From Branchiostoma belcheri (Eukaryota; Chordata; Leptocardii; Amphioxiformes; Branchiostomatidae), in contig NW_017803413.1 of the NCBI RefSeq assembly GCF_001625305.1, forward strand, positions 71,464-135,463: a stretch of DNA of 64,000 bases, read 5' to 3'. Every line of letters starts with the position of its first letter. Position 1 is the stretch's first letter. Shown piece after piece: positions 37,772-52,700 of the stretch. The translations under genes and the position numbers were made by a program. The notes below the pieces were generated by a model. It was not told the DNA's origin and searched no databases. It saw only the letters and a program-made list of their open reading frames with translations.

Positions 37772-40700
37772 ATTGATGAAATGCCTTCAACGAATTTGTG
37801 TGTGTCGTGACGTTGTAGTCAATAGGATTGTGGTAGCTAGTGTTTTACATCCCTGTCTGTATCATACAGGGACAGGAGTACTCTTTAGGTTGGACGAAAG
37901 AACGTGGTCGGATAAACTTCCGTCTCGTAACAGCAACATGAACTTCCCCTCAGGGCAAATCTTCCCCAGTTACACCTGTCGTATCCAGGTGTTGAAAGTA
38001 GGCAGCCCAGAAACGTCCTCACGACTTCCCCTCAGGTCTAATCCTTTTCTGCTGAAAGCATTCCGACCGATTTCCTGTGACCACTTAGTAGGGCGACTCG
38101 GTGTCTCCGAGACACAGGTTCCACACAGGAGCGCCTGCCTGTTGCTAGGGTGGGCCAGGTACACGCGCTCTGACCGGCGGGGAGGGGGGCGGCAGAAACA
38201 ACAGGGAAAGTCATCATTCCACAGGCAGGGTGATTCTCACCATTGAGTAGTGACGCACTACGTGTGTGTATATGTGTGTCCACATGGCCGGGGATCCCCT
38301 CTTGCTTGTTGTAACCAAGCGGGGTTGTTCTTGACAATAGCAAATAGAACTCTATCCCCATCTGCAAATATCTCTGAATGTTAGACCTCATACACACTCA
38401 ATTGTGTACCAAATACCGTAGTGTGTTCAAGAGAGTCATGAGGCATCCCCTGAACAAATCCAGGACTAGACAGGGTAGTCCCTGTCATACTCTAGTTCAC
38501 ACTGCAGTCGGGCAGTGACTTTTGTCGTTTTGGTAGAAGAAAAGAAGTTTTTCTCTCCAAGTTGGCGCCCATTGTTTTAAGCCGTGCTCCCTTACCGGGC
38601 CGCTGTACGAATGAAAACAAGATAGATCGAATTTGCAAGTGTAAATTGGGAGAAAGGGTTGTTGTGTTAACCGCATTGTTGGAGGAAGGGTTTTGAATTT
38701 GGGGTTTCATGAAAAATTAGCGAGGGGAGTGACTGTGTGTACAAGATGACGAATACACACCTTCGCTGAGTTTCAAAGGCATCGAATACACAACTAGAGG
38801 GACACATGCATGTTGTACCGACACCTAAATTCGGCCTACGTTTTAGTCACCTTTATTTGAAGCCAAGGCTCATTTTTTTGTTTTAAAAAGTCAGAATCTT
38901 CGTGGGAAATGTAGCACATCTGTAGGGGATTTTTCCACAGCTTAGCTAAAGCAGATTCACCCTAAATTCCTCGCTCGTTGAAAACAAAACATGGCGAACG
39001 CTGTATTTTCACAGCGAGTGCAGGAGAGCGTGAATACCGGTAGTGCCTTTTCGTAGAATACTAGTAATCGCCTCTATGTAGGAAATATGAGCCGTAGTTC
39101 TTGTTTCACTGTTATTTCGTTGATTTGAAGTGATCATTAGGTGTGACGAATCCATGGCCAGTTAGCTGCCGTGCCATCAGTCAGAACCTGGCAGTGGCCG
39201 CGAGAGATTGGCTGGTAATCTCCACAGCAGGGAGAAGGCGACAAGAAAAGGAGGTCATCCCTGATTCAATGTAAAGCTTGTTGTTGTTGACATCGCGAGA
39301 AGATTTAGATCGAGCTGTGATGGCGGAACGTTTGAAGCCTTGGTTCCATTCTAAGACACAAGAAACCAGGATCCAAAGGTAAGAAGCCGATAAAAAGACA
39401 AAAGCCTTGGTCATAAACACGTTTTATTTGAATGAATTATCCGGTCACAGTGGTGAGGAAAATCTGCTATCAAATTAACCGGAGTTCAGTAAACAACGAA
39501 AATTTCAATTTTACACCCGATATTCTTCCAATTTCATACTCTATGACACGGACATTTTTTACAAGCTCTGAAAATAACTAGACTGAAATCATACAAAATG
39601 TAGCCTGTCCGAGAGGGCAGATATTATACCAGCAGGGCCGCGTTACGTTTGCTTGCCTTGCGTCTATATTTAGATGTCTTTGGTATTCTTCCTGTAGAAC
39701 TCGATAGCACCAAGGGTACACATTCTAACAGGCCGTACCAATTCTCGTCTCCATCAAACTCTATTATCGGGACTCGTAAAAATGCATTGGAAGTGACCGT
39801 GAGATAAGACTGAGCACAGAGAGGAGCAAGCTTGGTGTTGTTCGCGGAGGAAAAGCTGGATACTTTGTTGTGTAAGCAAAGTCACCAGATGTACACGGCA
39901 GACGACGTCATTTTAGGGTTTCCTTAGGAGATTTAAGTTAAAGCACGAAAAGATTACGTTCCTATGTAACCAGGCTATACAGCTAAGCCGGGTGGCTCCA
40001 CCATGAAGATCTTTGTTTCCACAGTATGTATATATACACAAGATAAGAACGTCCAGCAAGCCTTTCTGTACCATGTGCAAAGAAAACATTGTGACCAGCG
40101 GAGGGCTATCCCCGAATCTTGCTATTGTGGATTATTTTACGGAAAACGTCTCATTCCCTGCATCGCCAAACAGAGAAATGAGTGTTCAGATGTGTAAATT
40201 TTGTGTGTGTGAAACCTATGAGCCGTGAAGACTCGAGAAATCGGTTTATTGTCATGGAGAGAAGGTCACGTCTTCATGCTAGCAGCAGGCATTCTTTTTC
40301 TTCCTAAATTATTTTACTCAACAAAAGTGCGGCATTTTGCACGCTCATGGGGTGAGAACGACCGCCCTTTGTGTGGCCGATTGGAGGACAATAGGGAGGG
40401 TGTCGGGCTCGATTATCACTTCACAAACTTACAAATTGGTGGGAATTGTCTGAGAATTGGGAAATTGATGGGCCAAATGAGCAGTACAATGCTTTCTGAT
40501 TATAACTACCCCAGCTCATGAATGTGTGTTCGCCTCTTCATTACAATTAGTTAAAAGGAGAATGAGAAGTCGATGGCTCAGCATCTCACCGTCCTCCCAT
40601 AACAGAGGCTCAAGAGGTCTCCTCATTACCCCCGTCCTTTTCCCACAGAAGATTTACAGCGATGTCCTAGCACAGTAATGTAGAGGAATATTCTCGTGGG

Positions 40701-43700
40701 ATGAAACGAGCCCTCTTTTTGCTTCAAAAGATTCCTTGGATTCCAAACCCTGCATTAAGAATCTGGTCCTCGCTGGGACCTACAGTACAGGAATATTAGA
40801 TGTGGTGTAGAACAGTGTGTCTTTGTTTGCCTGACCTGTGGCTGTGTCTCTGCTCACGGTCTTGTGACATTTGTGGGATAAGGCGGGGGTAAAACTGGCA
40901 GAAGGTACAGCTGCCAGCGATGGACTACTGTTGTTACTAAGATTGTCAGAGGCGCACAGCTAGTTCTGATGCAACTCGCTGTTGGAGAAGTAGAGAAGCA
41001 ATTCCGTGTGTCCTTCTGTCGTCCTGTCCTTGTATATCAGTCCCGCCACTTCTCCCAATCACACGGCTCAGAGAAAATACACAACAGAATAAGCAGAGGA
41101 AAAAAGTGAAAAATCTCAACAAGTTGGTAGCTGACTAGCTGAAGGGTCGTCCATTTATTCACAGGACCACCAACATGGCTGCACAAGACCACTCGACTGC
41201 TGGCTGTGTTCTTTGTGCTTTGTCCCGCATACCTGTCGAAGGGCTGTTAACTCCGACTTCCCAACATGATCTGAATGTAGTATACTCTGCCTGTCCTGTT
41301 GTTTATTGTCGACTATGTGATAAAAAGGAAGAGGTGCAAAAGGTGGTAAGTCAAATTTAGCAAGCAGTCAATTGTGACACCTCATTGTGTGAGAGTTAGC
41401 ACGGAGCACTAATGTTTGTAAGCTCACACGTGGAAAATATTTACGAGGCTTGTATGGACCCTTTTTTCTCATGAGTAGGTTCGTGTGCTGTATGCCTTAT
41501 GATGTTTACGTGTTTCCAATTATATGGGGTATGAAAGAACAAAAAATGGTGGCAGTCTAATTCAGAGGTTCTTAGATATTACATTATCGTACATGTATTG
41601 TAGCCATATTCATCATGATTATAACTCAGACCTGTGCCAAGGCCGGGGTAAAGAGTCGTCCATGTTTCTAGGCTGTAATCTCTCCTGTCCAGTGGCCCGT
41701 GCGACCTTCCCTGGCCACAGGTAAGACTACCCCACCCTCCCCGCACACGCCTGTCGCCACCCCCACACCGCTCTATGTAACCTTTACCTCGGCAACCTAT
41801 ACTTGTCACGATCAGATGGCGTCCCCAACGCCTGTCTCAGCTTAGAAGGAGTCTCAAACCGGCTTTCTGTTTCTCCTTCTCATCCAAGAAGCTACTTACA
41901 CCACTTAGTCACCACCGCGGCATGTCAGCTGAGATGATGAAAACTCCAGCTATCAGTTCCAGCCGGCTAGGGGGGCTGTCAGAGCCGGGCGGAGCTTCAT
42001 GCATTGATGTGAAAGGAGTATCAGGTAGACCTTTTCGCGACCTCGCTAAGTGTTGAAAAGTGTAGGTTTGCGTGGGAGAAAGAAAACAACACATTACGTA
42101 TCAATCAGGAAGGCAACCAGGCATCAAAACACACCATCACCATGTTTAACTGTCCGGTGTAAATACACATACCATTTATCTACTTCACGTATACTGTGTA
42201 ATCAAAATGTAACGTCATCATAAAATGTATATGTAGAAAATGCGCCAAAATAATGAATTTCAGACATAGTTGAACAGGTTACAAAGTTGCTTCAAAGTGC
42301 GTCCGGGACACACACGTCGAAACGACCGAGCATGAAAATTCATCCAGATTGTCCCTTGACCATTGAGATGCGTCGACATTATACCGGTAGCCATGGTAGG
42401 ACAACCACATAAAAACTGGTAGCTTAGAATAACAAACAGCGATCACGAGGTCGGTGCACTCTATCTCTGCCCCCCCCCACCAAATTCTAAATACGATATA
42501 CCAACGAAAAAATCACAATTCCTTTGTTCAGTCCCAAATGGCCCTCTAATATTCCCTGCGGCTCTTAAGGAACCGATGTTCTCACGTATCTATGTAAGGA
42601 CCCAACAATCGTATTGCTTACAACTGAACTCGTTACCAGAGGATGGTAAACAGAAAAGGTTTCACCGCGACCAGCTAGGTTTACAGAACAAGCAGAATTC
42701 TCTCCCTTGGCCCTCATTCTAGGTCTCCGCTTGGAAATATTTGTCGATCCTTGGTCATATGCGTGTCGCTGTTATTTTACAAGTATATTGTGTGGCTGGT
42801 ATCTTGTTTCTCGACGGGAGAAAGTTGCGTGCAAGTGGAAGTTTTGCTCTGCTCCAAAGTCAACAGACTAACACAGCAGATCAAATAAAAACGTAATATA
42901 TAACGGGTTGCCAGTTTCATTTGTTTTAGAGCGTAAGGAGCTAAATATTAGTACTAGATTTGGTGGGCTAGTTGTTTCTCCGCGAGGTTCAGAGGGGAGA
43001 CAAAATGGCAGGGCGGCGGGAGCCATGCGCGTCTCCTGCCCGCCTGCACCGACCGGCCCGCACGGCCCGGCCCTACAGGATCCCGCCGGGTCTTACCACA
43101 CGCCCGGGACGTAAGACCTTCAGGAGGAGCAAAACAGCGACCAACTTCCCCTTAAGGGCTGCGAGGGTCAAGGTGTAGGTGGCTGTGGGGTTTCACTGCT
43201 TGGCTGAAATAATGTGATGGAAATCTTCTGAGGTACTACGATTTTGCTCTAAATAGTGGAGGAGAAGAACTTCGACGAAAACTCGGCTGGAAAGCAACGA
43301 AAGGATGACGATTTGAGCTCTGTCAGGGTTCCTTGGGCGAGGAGACATGGGCAAGAGGTGCTGTTTGCTGCCTTAGGTAAGCTGGAGTAGATCTTAAGAT
43401 TTATGTGAATATTGTAAGCCGTAGGAATTGTCATCCTTGAATGACATGTCTTGTATAAGGCAAGTGACAGATTGGTGCCAGGGTAGTTAGCTAATGGCGG
43501 CAGCAGGGATAGGTCGGGCCATGGGAGGGCCGGTTTGCTGTTTCCTCACGATCTCACGGCAGCCCAGGGCCTGGCTGTTTGCACAGCCTGCATCACATGC
43601 TCCTAGTCGCTAAATAAAACCCGGCAGAAGAGGGTCGTAGAGCCTTCAAGCCGGTGAAAAGTAGCGAGGGGGGAATTCAGCGGAGAAAAGCTGCTTCGCC

Positions 43701-46700
43701 CTGAGCTGGGGTAGCCATGGAAAGTCGGCCCGTTTCAGCCCTTCCAGCACAACAGATGTAACTACTTGCCGTCGGCCCATCAACTACCTTGGCAACATAA
43801 GTACGGCATATTTGTCCGACACTTGTGCAAATATGAACCCTGGCCGACCGAGACTGGGTATTGATCGTACAAAATAGTGGGTGCGGGTGGAGGTAGAAAA
43901 TTAACTAGATTTATCGCTGCACCTTCCTCTCGAGCGCTCCGTGGGGTGGCCTTGGGCCCTTCCTCAACACGCCCGCCACAAACACTCCCAGTCATTGCCC
44001 AGGGGTAATTGTTAGTTTATGATAGAAACGAATTCTTGCGGAAACCGCATCAATTAAGGTGCATTTAATAACTGTCCACAAATTCAATCACCACTGTGTC
44101 ATATTGAACAGTCCTGACGGACGTAAAGACAAGAGAACTGGGAAGAATTGAGAACGTGAGAGACTGTTGAAAATATCACACCGCACAGCACCTTGGAGGA
44201 ATCAAGATATCACATCAGACACTTGTTTTGTGCGAATAATCAAATGGTGAGGGGAATTACTGCCGCGGCAGCTGGCCCGTGTGGAAAGCTGACTAAATTA
44301 TGGCATGTATAATTAAAGCAGAGCTGGCGATGCGGCTCTTTGTTCGTTCGAGATCGTGATTTTGCACAGCTTATTCGATGCTGATGAAATCTTGCCACCA
44401 TAATTGAGAATTAAGTGAGGGAGCGACATATTCGATTAAACTTGGCGGTAAAAGAAACAGGAAACAGAACAGGAAGCAGCAAGTTCTGTATGTGATCGAG
44501 ATAAGGAACATTTCGATAACAAACTTTGACATATTGACATGTACAGGTACACAGTGAATGGAATATCTATTTCTGTATATGTAAAAACATAGAGGTTGAG
44601 TATATGGGCAGACAAGCATTGCTCCTGCTGTACAAAATATAAGGAAAAATCAGTAACGAAATGTAGGTAATAAAAGTAGGTACTAAATTGGTTACTGCTG
44701 GAGCTGACATCCTAGTATATATACAATACCTGTACAATATACTCAGTATGTGCAACGACATTCCTGTGTATTTTAATGCAAGATGAAGACACCGAGCTAA
44801 TTATATACCGGTGGTGCTTAGCGTTTCTATTTCATATATACATATGAATTAACATCCCCACATTAATAACCAACTACTCATTAGATAAGCTGCAAGATTT
44901 TGAATCCATTTGCGGTGTATGGAATAATATCAATTTGTTGTGTATGCAACAAACAGAAACAAATTTGTTCTCTACGGTAGGTCCACAGTAATGAGTATTT
45001 TTCTATATAGTCATCATATAGACTTTGAAATTATAACTCGTACTGTCTATGGAAGAATATAAAATGGCTATTTAGGTAGCGCAATTTCGTTGATGTGAAT
45101 TAGGGTGAGTTTTGTGTGGTAAGTGAACGTTTGGTGCTCCACTGAGTCACCGCCACAAAATGTCTGGGTGTAAATGTGTCATAAAAATGGCGCCATCCTA
45201 AATAGTATCGGAAGCCCGGACCTGTAAACATCGCCATAAATTTTCCATTTTTTCCCGTGGAGGCGACTCTGGTGTCCACGCGGTTGTAAGGAGTGGATTC
45301 CGAACGTTTTTGTCGTGTTGTGACGAAGGGTGGGTGTAGTGTACCTGTGTAATGTGCCGTGTAGCCCATTCAAAACCCATAATATTTGTTGTGGACAAAC
45401 ACTTAGCCAAGGTTTAACCATGTATGTAAAGCATGTGGCTTGTGTGAAGGGTACATCGAACTTGACGAACCTAGGCTAGGTGTGTATGTTGACGTAGGGT
45501 AAGGTGGGAAAACATCCGATTTCTGCACAGAGCCGTTCGTTTTAAGTTCGCGTTCACAGACTCTTGAAGAAATAGCGTCTGGGTCTGTCAATCAAATCGC
45601 CATTGCTAATTCCCGCTGTTTGATTGTTTAAGTCTGCTACGTTTAACTAATAAACACGAGATTCGATTGCTTAACTCGGCGTTGGCTTTTGTTGATTTTT
45701 TACTCAGCACACAACCACGGTCATATTGCTTACAACCACGGCCATATATTGTCCGGTGTCAGTCCAAATGAAAACTATCTGGACTTCGGAGTGAAAAGAG
45801 CGGCCATGCCCAACAATGGTGACCACTCCTGAAGGTCAGTTCACCCGTTAGTCCCCACTGACCCGTGTCTAGTCCGTTTTATGACAAAATATTTGATGAC
45901 GTTACATGATATGTATTAATGGCGTCTACTTAGAGAGACAACTCCGTACATGCCGTACGGAGAGCCTGCTGTAGAACTTAGTTACCTACTCGTAACGAAC
46001 AATCAACAAATTTTACTATTGCGGTCAAAATTTTACATCGAATTTTGAGGATCTTTATTTTGCATAACGATACATCATCAACTTTTAAAAAGTGTGACTA
46101 CATTAAGGTAGATTCTATATGAAGGTTCGTGAAATGGCGAAAATACAGCGGACAGGCAGCTGGTTTATTTATATATTTTGGCATGACTGGGTAGCTATTA
46201 GCCCCGTTCAATTTCTAGCTTTCTTTAATGCGTTCTGTACAATGGTAATAATGGTAAAGCATGCCAAAGTCGGATACTTTCGTTGTCTATTTTTCGTACC
46301 TTATTAACGAATTAGCTGATAAAAATGATCTCTGATTATTATGGAAATTTTCCGGAGCTACTTAACATGTATACTGAATACTGCTGTACCCTGGCAATTA
46401 TTGCACGGTGAAATTGTCATATAAATTTCGCTTAAGGTGAAATGGGAACCATATTCGACTTTGACATATTACTATGACAAAATAACTGGCCGATGATATG
46501 CAAAACACTTACATGGAAGGTTGCTACCGGCCTTATCATTCATAGAAATATTAATGACAATTATAACGACATTTAGGCTTAGTCGCGTCACATGGATAAA
46601 CATGACTACGATGAATGACGCATGTAGAATAAACATGACCAAGTAAGGCAGGAATCTGAAGGCTGACTGTCTAGTAACATGTCAGAGGCGTTAAACATGT

Positions 46701-49700
46701 TACAGCATACGGCGTCTTCTGAGAACTGGTCAAATGGTACTTTTTAGCAAAGACATCACGTAATTTTTCGTTGCTTTGGAATTCATGATAGCAAAACAGA
46801 AATTCTCTGCGATATTATGTGCAAGTTTATTATCAGTCTGCATTGTTATATTTTGATAATTCTCCGTGTCTCTGTGCTGTCTGTCTTTAACGAAACGTAC
46901 ATATACGTACGGACAGACGGCAGCAAAGCTAAATGTGTCTACGAAAAAGGGTAGTTGTGAAAAACATACTTGCGCAACATACTAGCTGCCTAGCGACCTG
47001 TAGTGCCAGGTTAGTTCTATACGCCGCAGGTTATAATGATAACAGTGACGATATCGATAGTGATACCGTTATACTACATACAGCGTTAAACTATATATGC
47101 TGCAGTCCTGAGCGGAGCGAGGAGGTAAACATTAAATAACGGCAGTGATATGGTAAACATTACAGGCGTTAGTCAGCGAACAGAAACACTACCAAACTAA
47201 GATATTTCTTAAGCCATCTTGATCCACAGGTAGTGCCATGATGCTCACATATTCTGTAATAAACAAGTTTTATAGACCTTTTTATGATAAGTTTATTTGG
47301 AATCCTACATAACTGAGTCAGCTGAAGACTATACGAGGTTACGAACTCGGAGGGTTGTTATTGACACCTGTATTCCTCAGGTGTTTTGTACCACGGCGCG
47401 GACTCAAGGTTACCCCGGTCATTTATTCCCCGTGAGCCCTGCCAGCCCGTCTCCACAGCCACACTTTGATCACGTTCCCACACCGTACGTCCCGCCCGCC
47501 CGCTCCGACCCGACCTCAAAGTGCCAGGTACCCGCATACCTGTGCTGACGCCACCGACCTGTACGTGGGGTCAGGGCGAGGTCAGCCTGGCATTTGGCGC
47601 TATCATTTACAGTGGCAGGCACCGTTACATCAAAGGCACTCAAGCGACACCCGACACCCTGCCTTTATCAGGCTCCTGCCGTCCACACACCTTATCTTCT
47701 CCACCTCACTCCTTATCACCACAACTATCTCTTCATCCGAACTCCCCTGTTGTCCAGAACAGCGGGAAGTTTCCCTTTGTTTCACCTGATATGACTGGCA
47801 CCTGGATTTCGCTGTTGCTTCCCTGTGACAGGCTTTCATAATTTGGTCATTGATATGAGAGAAACAAAATTTTAGAGTAGTTTAAGTCGTAGTGGTTATT
47901 AGAGTAAGACATATCTGAAAAACTACAAAACAAGACATAGAGTTGAATAACTTAATAACATGGTGAAAATGGGCGTGAGGTAGGTGGGGTTTGCAGTATC
48001 TTACACTATGACTGTTACGCGGTCCGTGTCTAAAAGTTTTCCATTTGAAAGAAGATAAGTTTGTGATGACTCACATCCAAATAAAATGAGTATCGATTTA
48101 TCGACCCGGTAACAGTCACGAACAGTTTGGACTTGGAATCAGCAGACGCGGGAGAACACAGCACCGTCTTTCAAAATTATTCGTTGACAAGTACTAATTA
48201 GCGGCCATAAAAATTGTATCATAAGACATCACTTTTGACTACGGGTGATCATAATAACCTTAATTCGGTTCTTTAAAATTTTGTGTGATGTGGGCTTGAC
48301 CATAACCGATTGATTACAGAAGGAAAACTTACAAGTTAAAACCAAACGCAATGCCAACACTTAGACATACAACGCCATGTTGAATCGTTTTGCTTTCTGT
48401 AGTTGGAACCGTGGAACCGTGGATGATGTGTAATTTACCTGTGGCCGCGATGCATACATCAATCCACACTTCACATGCGCCTAGAAGCACGTATCACATT
48501 TGTCAAGATTGGGATCATTAATTATCATAAAGCTAATAAACATTGCTCGCACGATATAGATACGTGCCTACAAAACGTGCACGTACTCAAGAAAAACATG
48601 CGCAGAAACTGAACTAAATTTGTACCCAAGAAAACCATTAGCTTGTCCATAAAATAGAAAATAATGCAAAAGAGCAAATAAGTAAAGAGAAACATTCATT
48701 CCCCCAGACCACTCCACACAACAAATAACGATGATGTGGCCTTAAAATAGACCCCGGTAGTGAGTTTATGTGTTTGGTTGGGACGACAAAGTGAATAGGT
48801 ACATTTGCTCGGGATATCTGAATATCTCGAGGGCCGCCTTTAATGGCCGTTGACTTGGCCGAAGTCATATAGACTTTGTGATGAGATGTGCAAACTGGGA
48901 GAAGGAATTGACCTACATTTGATACAGTTCAGAGGTTGTTGGCCTTGTACTCCTGTATTTATGGCAACTCGTACAAAGTTGCAGAGCGGTGTGGTATTAG
49001 GCAAGTCGTTTGGGCTTCATCTGAACTGTGTGGCTTCACGTGAAGCCAGTACCGGGCAAGGGACACTACAGGTCGCCTAGTAGTGGCGTAGAGTTGACGA
49101 CAAAGATGACTCAGAAGTTGACTGTTATTTGATGACAATACAGAGTGCTGAATAAATGTCAAACGTACACACGAATTATAATTATTTTTGTGGGGTGCTT
49201 TTAATAGATCTGCGTCTTTATTTACTCTTCCAAAAGAGAATAAAACCACAGCTGTTGAAAATATCTTTTATTGATATTAAACAACATTTGATGCAACTTT
49301 TATTTATCAATCTGTTAACTGCAGAACAGAAACTGACGCAAAGTTACAAAGTTACGAGCTTTCGATCCAGCGTGAAGTGTTCGAGTGAGCAAGAATTAAA
49401 TCAGTCTAGTTCTTATCTCTATTATATGAAGAACAGGTTGATGACAGTTGTCGCCGCCAGACGCCGTCGTTCCAGACTGCTTTATTTAGAATTGCATTGC
49501 AACAAAGTTCAAGAAAGGTAAAAACGAAACAACGGTAACTTGTGACGACGTTTCGCTAAGCCAGAACATATTTCCTTACTCTTTGCACACAGTTGCTTGC
49601 ATAAATACATTGAATCTAATGTAGTTTTAAAGACCGTCATGACATAGTTACACCAGCCATACAATTTTGGAGACGCTGCCGACGACATCTGTCCTAACGG

Positions 49701-52700
49701 TTAATCATGACGGGACAGGAAGCCGTGAGAGTGCGTCATGTCCCGCCTGTGCACACCCATGCCTCCCTCTTCCAACACATTTTGGAGGCCGCTATTTCTG
49801 TGCCACTTTAGGTGTGGGTGATATGAGCGGATTTCCGCTGAGCGCTGAGCGGAAATGACGGACTAGAAGTGTGAAAAACATTCCTCCGTACCGACACGGT
49901 TGTCAGGAGACTCAGAAATGCTTTTCCTGAGAATTCCGTAGACATGGGCCAGATTCTTACACAGACAAAGATAGAAGAAAAGTCGGGAGGCTCCATCTAT
50001 AAGCCACTCAAACAAAGCTGACAACCAAAGTGATAAATGCTACCAGGAAGGCAAACCCTGGGCAGACTGTTCGCGTTTGTACCTTAAGGAGGGATAACCA
50101 ATGGCAAGTTCCCAAATAGAACACGTGTATTAACTTATTATAATAGCAATACAAAATTGTCAGAAATACAGTACATGCATGCATTATATAGTGCCAACTC
50201 AACTGCATTCAAAAAGTAATGCTTAAACTCACGACATTATTGTTGTATCATTTTTATAGCGGCAACAAAGTCCCCGTTGTTATGATCGGGTAACAAACAT
50301 TATTTGTAATTTTCCTGAGATTTTTAGATACATCAGTCATAGAATGGACGTCACTGTTCACATGCCGTTTTCCCAACACACGCGGCAGAAGAGAGGCTGA
50401 GAAAGAGGGGCGCAATATCGTAATCATGCTGTGTAATTATGAAAACACAGCGCTCTTTGTCCGCTTGAAATATAGGTCCTTTGATAATAAAACTGCATAC
50501 ATTTGTCGGCAGTTACGGAGGATACTATCTCTATTACATTAATTAAAAGTGGTATCTCGCAGACTATGATTGATTGGAAGGTACGTCATGACAAGTGCAC
50601 ATGATGAATATAAATGTATGTGCCGCAAGGATGAAAGGTGTGCGTCGTATTAATTGTTCTATGATGGTGAAAGAGACTATGATTAAAAATGGTTGAAACT
50701 ACCAGTTGTGGCTGATCTCGGTCATTTGGCTATTTCGGAAAGGTGTCCTTAGAGACTTATACCAAAGTACCTGCCCAATGTGTGAACACTTCTTGAAATC
50801 AAAATAGTAGCAACCAAATACACACAATAAACTATCTATAGATGAAAATATATACGATTGATACAGAGAAAAATAACTTGGGACACTAATGAGTAATGTA
50901 CAATTTAAAGAATGTGTTGAAATCTGAATCAAGATACAGATGAGATGAGGGTGATTTTGTTGAATATGAAAGTAAACCCGTCTGCAAATCCAGCACCTGG
51001 TCTCAAGTGCAATGTACATGTACAAGTGTGTATAAGGATTGGTCTCATTAGCCGCACCCGGACTCACTAGAGCATCTGAAGCCAGGATCTTCATCGAGAT
51101 CGATGTACGAACGTCATCATCATCATCACGAGAGTATAGAATTATGTTCGGACAATTTGGGCGTTATTTGAAAACAATGCATTTGTGAAAAGACATTTTG
51201 AGAAAGAACAGGTTTGATTGCTGAGGCAAACTTTGTGTTGTTTAACGATAAGCAGGCAAGTGACCATCACGTTGAAACAAAACCTATGCAGTTGAGTGTG
51301 GCGGTGAAACAAACTGGAGCTGTCAGCGGCGCAGTGAGGGTACCCAGGCCGCGATGACAGGCCGAATGCTCCCCTGCCCCGCTGGGACGGCAGAAAATAT
51401 CCAATATGCTAATGTCCTCCCCCGCGGGCGACCCAGTTTGTGACCGGAGGAGACAGAGGTGATAATGACCCACCAGCCCTGAGCAAACGGGAGGCGGGAA
51501 ACTCATCTCCTCTCCGCGGTGTCGTCTGATGCGGATTCCCCTGTGATCCCGGCGGGTCGGGGCATCTCACATCCAGGTGATTAACGCGGGGATGAAGCAC
51601 ACGTGGGTGATAACCGTGTGCGGTCATACACACTCTCATATCGGGGCATGGGAGACAGTCAGACGGGGACAGATGGTGCGAGCCCTTAGTCTGTATATTT
51701 GTTCTTGATACCCAGGTAGCATTCAGAAATTAAACCCAACCAAAGGACCAAAATATGGCAACAGAACAACTTTGATATATACAGTCACACCATGGAGGTT
51801 TAACCTCCTTGCTACGCACATAGTTTGCATTGAGTGATGTATGATTGCGCCCAACAACTTTAATTTCTGGGACAACTTCTCCCTTTATCCATACCCCTGA
51901 ATATATATAAGGATATAACTCAGCGGAGGTCCCTGGTATTATGAGCTACCTCCCCCCTCTGTCTCCTGGCAGCGCGCACGTGTGTGCACCCTGACCAACA
52001 CCACGCCTCTTTCCACACAAGAATGGCACGGGTGATTAGGCTCAGGACCCCTAATCCGCATACCGAACTGACAAGTACAAACCGACGGACATCTTACACT
52101 GCCTAGTGGCGCTAAATCATCATCTTCTCCCCTTACTCTAGAGGAAACTTCTCCCCCCGTGCACCCTTCCCTCCCCCCTCACTACAACACCTGTCAGACC
52201 AGACACATCGGATCTATGGGTCTTGCTCGTGAAACGCAGAGAAGTTATTCATGCGTTTTCCTTGTCCACTGTGGGAGGAGGAAAGACCAGAAGTTAAAGA
52301 CAGCCACGCTCCAATTCGCTAGATTTAGACGCCACGACCTGCGGACGGCTGACAGAGCCGCCGGGATAGTTTTCAGTCACCTGTCCGGTGGACCTGGCGG
52401 TGGTCATAACCGAAAATAACCGATCATTGGGGAATAATTCGATTGGGAGTGACATTGAAATCAATCTAAGCTAAGTTGGTTGAAATTTGATTTTATCCTC
52501 AGAACTTATTAGCAGGGAAGCCTACGATGACAGACCGCGTCCACGCTTTCTATGATATCAATCAAAAGTGACGCGAGGCCCAATACCATTTTCGCTCCTT
52601 AGATGAGAACGACATTTCAATGTTAACATATATTCCGCTAACGCATAACTGGTTACTGGTATACAAAGTTAATTCGGGAACCGTGATAGCATAGGCACGA

